Assembly: GCA_032821775.1 (NCBI GenBank)
Contig: JAVLRN010000001.1
Coordinates: 3,906,001-3,970,000 of the forward strand
Reading direction: 5' to 3'
Source of the DNA: Sanguinoderma infundibulare
Lineage: Eukaryota; Basidiomycota; Agaricomycetes; Polyporales; Polyporaceae
DNA length: 64,000 nt
Made by a program: the position numbers and the translations under genes. The notes under the pieces are model-generated. The model made no database searches and had not been told where the DNA came from. It worked only from the letters and a program-made list of their open reading frames with translations. This document shows positions 58,005 to 64,000 of the stretch, one piece after another. Position 1 is the first letter of the stretch. Each line of letters starts with the position of its first letter.

Positions 58005-58703
58005 TGAAGCGCGATAGAAACGTCTGGGGGACCAGCGCGACAATGAGCGAGGGAAGCGAGGTTCAGAAGAAGAAGTCGCCGTACCCCACGAACGGGGCTT
58101 ATGACGCCCTGCTACGCAGATAGCGTCAGGTCAACCGGCATGGCGATTCTGAGAAGCACGATGAAACTTTGCATTGATAAATTCGTAGTGAAGATATCGA
58201 AGATGGCGGTCGGAGTTGCATGGTAACCGACTGGTCGCAACGACACCACTCTGGATAGAGAACCGGATTGAGTTCACGTCGCCCGTCATCCGTGCTAGAT
58301 TGAAAGCTGCGTCAGCGCCAATCGTATCATGGACAGTGAGTGATGCACTCAACCAAGCACTGGAAACTCCGACGACGACGCACATCCATCCCACGTTATT
58401 GCCCCTCTCGCCAGTCTCCGAATCGGCGTTTCGACAAACCCCTCGAACGCACACTTCACAACTGCAACACAAGGCACCAGGTGAGATCAACTGAGGCGTA
58501 TTAGAACGATCAATAACGAAGTCCGAGTCGACACGCACAGTCCATGGATCCAGCATCTGAAATCTGCACGCGCGTAGAGTCAGATCCCACTTCGGCTAAG
58601 AGGCATGCACAACTCGACTCACCTCGAATGGCACGATGCGAAATTTTCAAGAATTGAACCTCTCTCTTCCCCCGACCCGTACCCTAAAGGAAGGCGGACG
58701 ACG
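58005..58703. other. Spacer upstream of R5
   Basis: Includes copy 2 of the spacer repeat and the R5 promoter. No other gene is called. Confidence 0.5.
58200..58350. repeat. Spacer repeat, copy 2
   Basis: Second copy of the block at 51485-51640. The similarity with copy 3 extends further toward the R5/R6 start codons. The minus-strand frame reads NLARMTGDVNSIRFS. Confidence 0.75.
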
Positions 58704-59378
58704 TCATGGCTTCCGCGCGAGATCCTCTCGTCCGCCTCCCCTCGTACAGCGGGCACCGGGGACGATGCCGGATTGACCCCATTCTGCAGCCGCCGCACTC
58801 TCGCCCACAAGTTGCCTTGAGACGGGCCACCGTCCACATGCTGCAACGCCATCTACTTGGTTTTTGCTTTCTAGCGTGCCATAATCACTCTCCAGCAGGA
58901 TCTGGTGTGTGAGATACGCGAGGTGGGAGTGCTCCGTGCCGATCGCAGAGAGAGCAGACCACGGGACATCCACGCGATGCCTGGGGGAGGGGGGCAGTAG
59001 AGACGGTCCCACACTGCGACCAGTGTTAGGTACGGATGGACTTTCGGAAGGGAAGAGGGTGTCTTCGATGGGGCGATTGTGCGTCGTCTCCACGTTCTGC
59101 CAGTGGTAGAACGACGTGGTGTTGTGCCCTGTCCCATCGAATGCCTTGGGGGTATCTGGGTGGTCCCATAATGAACTGCTTACCGCGCCTTGAGACCACG
59201 ACCGAGGAGGAGAGGAGCAAGGACATCGGAAGTTGAAAACATGCGGTGGCGATGCTCCGACGTCCGACTCCCGAGCCTGGCGTTCAAACGTGCACCCAAC
59301 GGCGGCGCCAAATACAACTTTGTATGTACCATCATCACTTTTCCGGCCTAGACGTTTCTGCAAACTTTCCAGATACAT
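58704..59378 (-). pseudogene. Chimeric receptor relic (R2-like front joined to R7-like tail)
   Basis: A minus-strand frame reads SWSQGAVSSSLWDHPDTPKA and FDGTGHNTT, matching the R2 segment SWSQGAGCSSCWIHPDPSKA and FDGT. It runs straight into VETTHNRPIEDTLFP, VPNTGRS and HRVDVPWSALSAIGTEHS, which match the R7 tail. Stalk and transmembrane helix are missing, so the join removed the middle of the gene. The end (ALQHVDGG, LWARVRRLQNGV) continues in a second frame with stops. It is a deletion or recombination product and cannot make a membrane protein. Confidence 0.75.
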
Positions 59379-59478
59379 GTACTATGTAGGTACTCAGTCC
59401 TTTCAACGTTTCCCAGAGACAATACGTAGGCGACGTTATAGAACGGGGTATGAAAAAGTCCGAGTCCGAATCCGCTTC

Positions 59479-60880
59479 TCAAGGCATGTATTCCGGAGGA
59501 AGTTCTGTGAGTGAATGCTGCAACTCCCGCTCCTCTCGTAACCTCGCCACCTCCTCCTGCAGAAAGGTCACCTGGTTCTGTAACGTCGAGACGCCGGTGC
59601 GAGGGGGAGTTGGGGACCGAACGGAGGGTGGGCTCGGACTGGAATCTGGAATCTCGAGGGGGGAAGGGGTTGGCGGCGCGCGTATGCCGTCCGGCGAATG
59701 AGATGGTCCAGAAACTATGAGGGGAGGGACGAAAAATGGTGGGGATGCATCAGGAAGGGAACGGGGCCGTCGGTCGAGCGGTTCGTCGACTGTCTGGGGG
59801 GGAGCACGGCGCACGTCGCGTTCCTTCTTGGTGGACGTCAACTTCGGACCGGTTGACGGTGGCGAGGACGCGGTGGTTGATGTGCCGCTGTCCAACGCGG
59901 GTTCGGCAACGAAGGGAAATTGTACGACTGTAGTGGAGGCTGGCGCTCCCCGCGGAGAGACCCACTTGCCCAACCTTCCATGCTTCCCTCCCGTGGATAA
60001 CGATTTTTCAACCGCGCCCCGCCTGTGGCGAACCAAGCACAGCAATGCAGCGAACAAGATGATCACTGCAGCACCCCCTATCGTTCCTCCAACCACTGCT
60101 CCCACTGGCATGGAGGAATGGCTCTGAGAATTATTGGACAAGTCAGGACCGGTGAACGGTCAAATCATGTCCGAAGCTACTCACTTGAACATTTCTCGTG
60201 CCTGTCGACGAGCGTGCATGGTCCGAAGCTGTTGAAGACGGGGAAGAATGAGAGGATGAAGGAGGAAGTGGGGGGACCGAAGTAGTCGAAAACGGGGACG
60301 ATTGAGAGGATGAAGGAGGAAGTGGGGGGACTGAAGGTGACAAGCCGTCGTTTGCGGTAACAATGATGTAATCGAAAATAACCAAGGAGCGGTTGCCGAC
60401 TTGGATAACCAGCTCGTGCGCCGCGTCCGATAGGTTGGAGTTCGCATACACCGTCCAGTTGTACAAGTACCCCGAGTGCCCGACAACCCTTCCATCTTCA
60501 GACTGAACATAATTCCCGGCAGCCATACCATCCAGTTGGAAGGCGATGTTCGTTTGAGGGACCCCAGAGACGTTCAGCAGGACATTGTACACGGATACAG
60601 CCGTCCCGGTGAACGACACCGTGACCGTATGCGGTTCTGGGTCAACTGCCGTGTAGGTCCAGTGTTGTGTGTGATTATGCATCTGGTTGGTGTCGGGACA
60701 TCCAAAACTTCCGAGCAGGGGCAGGGGCGCGGACGGACAAGTAGTTGCCCACTGTGGGCCCGGCGAATATGTGACGGCGCTATCCGCGTCATCTATCGCG
60801 TGTTTGAGAGACCCAGCGACCACACCTGCCACCAGCAAGGGAATGGACAACGGGAGCCAGAACCATGGGCGGCCAGCCAT
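59479..60880 (-). CDS. R6: type I membrane protein, R5-type ectodomain with R3/R4-type PPxY tail
   Basis: Exons 60880-60185 and 60123-59479 give 446 residues across a 61-nt GT-AG intron. The first exon is nearly the same as R5: MAGRPWFWLPLSIPLLVAG, AIDDADSAVTYSPGPQW, HNHTQHWTY, FTGTAVSVYNVLLN and SLVIFDYI. A duplicated PPLPPSSS(Q/H)SSP stalk element follows. The second exon opens just before the transmembrane helix (VGAVVGGTIGGAAVIILFAALLCLV, about residues 238-262). Its tail is of R3/R4 type, with RGAPAS, TKLTSTKK-like PKLTSTKKERD, RSPTPPRTGVSTLQNQVTFL, EEVARLREEREL and LPPEYMP with PPxY. The exon boundary thus coincides with the switch between two family branches. Confidence 0.82.
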
Positions 60881-61521
60881 TGAAGCGCGATAGAAACGTC
60901 TGGGGGACAAGCGCGACAATGAGCGGAGGGAAGCGAGGTTCAGAAGAAGTCGCCGTACCCCACGAACGGGGCTTATGACGCTCTGAGCGCCAGTTCAACG
61001 GGGATGGCGGCTTCCACGAACAACTTTACGTTGATGAATCCGTAGTTGTCGTATCGAAGATGGCGGTCGGACTTGCATGGTAACCGACTGGTCGCAACAA
61101 CGCCACTCTGGGTAGAGAACCGGATTGAGTTCACGTCGCCCATCATCCGTGCTAGATGGAAAGATGCGTCAGCGCCTGTCGTATCACTGACAGCGATGTA
61201 CTCAACGAAACACTCCGACGACGCATATCCATCGCATCGTATTGGCGGACCCGTCTCAGAACCGAGATTTCGACAAACCCCTCCAACATGCACCGCAAGG
61301 CTACACAACAGAGCACAAGCTGAAAATCAACTGAGGTGTATTAGGACGAACAACAACAAAGTCCGAGTCAATATGTTAGATACGCACAGTCCACCGTCCG
61401 ATTGCTACACATGCAGTCAGATCCTACTTCGGCAAGGAGACGTGCTTGACTCGACTCACCTCTAAATGACAGGACACGAGAAATGCAAGGACCGAACCTC
61501 CCCCGTGGAACGCGAGCGACG
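60881..61521. other. Spacer upstream of R6
   Basis: Contains copy 3 of the spacer repeat and the R6 promoter. No gene is called. Confidence 0.5.
61060..61205. repeat. Spacer repeat, copy 3
   Basis: Third copy of the block at 51485-51640. The minus-strand frame reads HLARMMGDVNSIRFS. The order R7-type tail, repeat, R5/R6-type gene is the same as around copy 2. Confidence 0.75.
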
Positions 61522-62844
61522 TCATCGCTTCGCGCGCGGGACCGCCTCGTCCATCAGCCGCCTTTCCCTCTCCACCCCGTTCTGCAGTCGCCGGACTCTC
61601 GCCCACAAGTCCCTAAGAGACGGGCCACCGTCGACATGCTGCAGCGCCGGAGACTTGGTCTTCATCCCTTGAAGGGCATGCATCTCTCTCTCCAGCGACA
61701 GGATCTGTTGTGTGAGATCCCCGAGGCGGGTAGAGTGCTCCGTGCCGGTCGTGGAGAGCGCAGGCCCCGGGACGTCCACACGATGCCGTGGCGGGAGGGG
61801 AGACGGTCCCCCACTACGACCGGTATTGGGTACGAGTGGACTTGGGGCAGGGAAGAGGGAGTCTCCGAACGCTCGACTGTGCGTCGTCTCCACGCTCTGA
61901 TAGAACAAGGACACGACGGGCGATGGCGCTCGCGAATCGGGAAAGGCGGAAGTAGGGAGCAGTGAAGACGCAGACGACACACGGCGCACAGACGAGGGTG
62001 GAGAAGGGGGACGCTCGTTCATGGGTGGGCGTATGAAGAGCTTGCTCTTCCAGAAGCGGGACATGAGCGCGGTCCTGCGGTGTCGGATAACGAAGGCTGC
62101 GATGGCAAGAGTGAGAAGGGCGGACGTGATTCCAACGATGACGCCCACAACAGCGCCGACTACTATGTCGGACTTGGATGGCGAGGATGATCCCATTGCT
62201 GGCGCGGACGTTGAGGACGGAAGCGAGGACGTAGTGGGCTCAGATTTGGGCGAATCAGCCCTCAAGAGAGACTTGAGGATTGTGTCGACTTCGGTGGTGT
62301 ATACGATGCGATCGAAGAGGATGAGAGAAGAGCTGGTGGCAGACGCCTCGATGGTGATGTTGTGTTCGGAGTGGAGAAGATCGGCATGCGAGTACACGAG
62401 GATATTATACTCGATGGCATCTCGCACCGGAACAGCCCCAGGATCATGAACAAAACTGCCCACGTATCGGTCGTCGATGGAGAAGGAAAGATTGGTGAGT
62501 GTTGTGGTCGCCGGGATGATGTTTGCTAGGAGGGCATAGACATAGACCGCAGATCCGTTGAAGGTCGCTCGGATGGAGGGCGGTGAAGCGTGCGATCCCT
62601 TGATATCGTAGGTTGCGGCGTGCCAGGTTCCATTGAATGGTCTATTGACGTCTACTCGCCCTCCAACGGCGGAGCACGACGGGCAATCGGCACCCTGCGA
62701 CCAAGCTCCGTCGGGCAGGTATACCGGCGCAAGACCAGTAACACTGTCGCCGAACTGGTCGTCAATGGTGAAATTGACTGATGAGGACAGGGCGAATGCG
62801 ATGAAAAGAGTGAAGGGGAAGGAGTGCGCCAGCACACGCTGCAT
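61522..62844 (-). CDS. R7: type I membrane protein, galactose-binding-like ectodomain, distinct tail
   Basis: This single exon of 440 residues starts at the ATG 62844 with a signal peptide (MQRVLAHSFPFTLFIAFALS). The ectodomain has FTIDDQFGDSVTG, a CxxC pair (DCPSC), FNGTWHAATYD, FNGSAVYVYALLAN, NLSFSIDDRYVGSFVHD, IEYNILVYSHADL and LILFDRIVYTT. A short stalk leads to a transmembrane helix at about residues 228-252 (VVGAVVGVIVGITSALLTLAIAAFVI) and RHRR. The tail differs from R1-R6: VETTHSR, RHRVDVPGPAL, then two amphipathic, probably coiled-coil stretches (LGDLTQQILSLEREMHAL and LWARVRRLQNGVERERRL). It ends in PRAKR without PPxY. Relics of this tail occur at 51959 and 58704. Confidence 0.82.
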   Translation of the reverse strand: MQRVLAHSFPFTLFIAFALSSSVNFTIDDQFGDSVTGLAPVYLPDGAWSQGADCPSCSAVGGRVDVNRPFNGTWHAATYDIKGSHASPPSIRATFNGSAVYVYALLANIIPATTTLTNLSFSIDDRYVGSFVHDPGAVPVRDAIEYNILVYSHADLLHSEHNITIEASATSSSLILFDRIVYTTEVDTILKSLLRADSPKSEPTTSSLPSSTSAPAMGSSSPSKSDIVVGAVVGVIVGITSALLTLAIAAFVIRHRRTALMSRFWKSKLFIRPPMNERPPSPPSSVRRVSSASSLLPTSAFPDSRAPSPVVSLFYQSVETTHSRAFGDSLFPAPSPLVPNTGRSGGPSPLPPRHRVDVPGPALSTTGTEHSTRLGDLTQQILSLEREMHALQGMKTKSPALQHVDGGPSLRDLWARVRRLQNGVERERRLMDEAVPRAKR

Positions 62845-63374
62845 GGCGCCCCAGGCTCGATGCAGCGGTGGGGAGAATGGTTTGCAGAGTGTAGAGGACA
62901 GTTAGGAAGGAGGTACCGAGCCTTGGAAACTTCAGATAAACGATTTTATTATCACTGGAACGAGGGGGATGTGGACGTACTGTGGCAAAAGAAGCAGCAT
63001 TCCATCTCCCCTCCCTGATACATCCTGGCCACACGAACAGCGCCGGTCAACGATGACTTGAGGTAAATGACAGAAATGGCATCTTCGTCATTCTCCAGCG
63101 AAGCAACGGTGACAGTCCATCCCAGAGAGGCCCAACAGAAGCAAGAGGGTTACAGCCGTGATTAATTGGAGGTCGACGAAGACGTTTGCGAGAAAGAATT
63201 CGGGCGCTTGTGTGTCTGAGGCGATCGAGCGCACAGCCATCTCCCACCGCCGTCGGCCCGTGGCCAAGTGCACTGCATGCAAACCGAGGTATGTTGCAAA
63301 ATTGTGGCTTCAGCTCCCGACTCATACAACTGTCCTAGTTTCAGATCCACAGTCCGTGCGTTCAATCGCCACAA
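62845..63374. other. Spacer between R7 and R8
   Basis: Holds the R7 promoter and the 3' flank of R8. No gene is recognised. Confidence 0.5.
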
Positions 63375-64000
63375 TTACCTACTGCTCCCGCCGCCGATCC
63401 TCAGCTGCGGCAAACCTTCTTCCTGTTCCTGTACCACCGCAAGTGAAGCTTCCCGTCCGACTCGCTCAACAGAAGCCTCGCTGGCGGCCATACCCTCCAC
63501 CAGCTGCAACGCCCGTTTTCGCGGGTGCCGAAGCTCCCGTATGCTTTCCTGGAGCACGCGCACTTCCCTCCGTAGCTCCGCGATGGACGACGATCCGTCG
63601 CTTCGAGACGAGGACAGAGCCGACATCGGCACGTCCACGCTATGCGTCGGAGGCGAGGGACGTCCGTAGGCAGGCACGTCCGGTTGCATTTGCGTGACAG
63701 GACCAGGGCCACCGGCTTGAGGGGGGATCGCTGATCCGCGGAAGAGGATGGTATGGGCGGGCGCGGAGGAAATATGGGACCGAGAGATGTCGGAAGAACT
63801 GATGAGCGATGATCTCGAGTGGGTGAAGATGACGTCCGTCGGCGACGACGAGCTCAATGACGACTCGGAGGCACCGAGGGAGACGCGTCTGTCGTCCCGT
63901 GCGGCTGTCTTCGGACCCGGACCTCTGCGCAAGTAGCGCACGATTGACTTGCGGGCCCGAAACGCGGCGAAGCCAACCGCGCCGCAGAAGACACCAAGAG
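63375..64000 (-). CDS. R8: receptor-like membrane protein, C-terminal part (cut by window end)
   Basis: The frame is open from the window end down to a stop at 63375. At the edge it gives the end of a hydrophobic helix (LGVFCGAVGFAAFRARKSIV), followed by RRGPGPK and a Ser-rich cytoplasmic tail. The tail contains HSVDVPMSALSSS, which matches HRVDVPGPALSTT of R7. It also has a coiled-coil stretch (IAELRREVRVLQESIRELRH) and a Gly/Ser end without PPxY. The ectodomain and start lie beyond base 64000. Orientation and layout make it the next member of the array, closest to R7. Confidence 0.7.
   Translation of the reverse strand, partial: LGVFCGAVGFAAFRARKSIVRYLRRGPGPKTAARDDRRVSLGASESSLSSSSPTDVIFTHSRSSLISSSDISRSHISSAPAHTILFRGSAIPPQAGGPGPVTQMQPDVPAYGRPSPPTHSVDVPMSALSSSRSDGSSSIAELRREVRVLQESIRELRHPRKRALQLVEGMAASEASVERVGREASLAVVQEQEEGLPQLRIGGGSSR

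Noticed and set aside
1..64000. CRISPR arrays, insertion sequences, bacterial operons, transposon terminal repeats
   Set aside because: None seen; the sequence is eukaryotic with spliceosomal introns, and repeats are gene-family duplications.

Overview
The window is nuclear DNA of a filamentous basidiomycete, most likely an Agaricomycete and perhaps a polypore. This rests on gene structure and families: many 50-70 nt GT-AG introns with CTNAC-like branch points, a DUF2235 family, F-box proteins, a CE4 chitin deacetylase with a GPI-type tail, a GH28 pectinase split into about 20 exons, a CBM21 protein, and a tRNA gene with a canonical intron. Species is not determinable from the sequence alone. 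Gene models were spliced by hand, so exon ends are predictions.

Left part (1-19 kb). Two tandem DUF2235 serine-hydrolase-like genes (the first cut by the window edge) are followed by a DUF2235 relic and an F-box relic. Then come a CoA-dependent acyltransferase-like gene (-), a small protein of unknown function (+), an HSL-type alpha/beta hydrolase (-), a Ser/Pro-rich DUF6593-like protein (+), and a chitin deacetylase (+). A second pair of DUF2235 and F-box relics lies at 17.5-19.1 kb.

Middle part (19-40 kb). An intact GH28 pectinase gene (-) lies between two tRNA-Ala genes (CGC and TGC anticodons, the second with a 26-nt intron). A stretch of nearly 10 kb with no credible gene follows, then a CBM21 / PP1-regulatory-subunit gene (+), then another 4.6 kb without a recognisable gene.

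Right part (40-64 kb). One intact F-box gene and two broken paralogues are mixed with a one-sided (all minus strand) tandem array of related type I membrane proteins. I call them R1-R8 from left to right. They share a signal peptide, a galactose-binding-like ectodomain, a Ser/Thr-rich stalk, one transmembrane helix and a disordered cytoplasmic tail. The tail often ends in a coiled coil and a PPxY motif. The array includes one copy with an in-frame stop, two tail relics, and copies that appear to have swapped ectodomains and tails. This array looks like a rapidly evolving receptor-like or adaptor-like system and is the most interesting content of the window.
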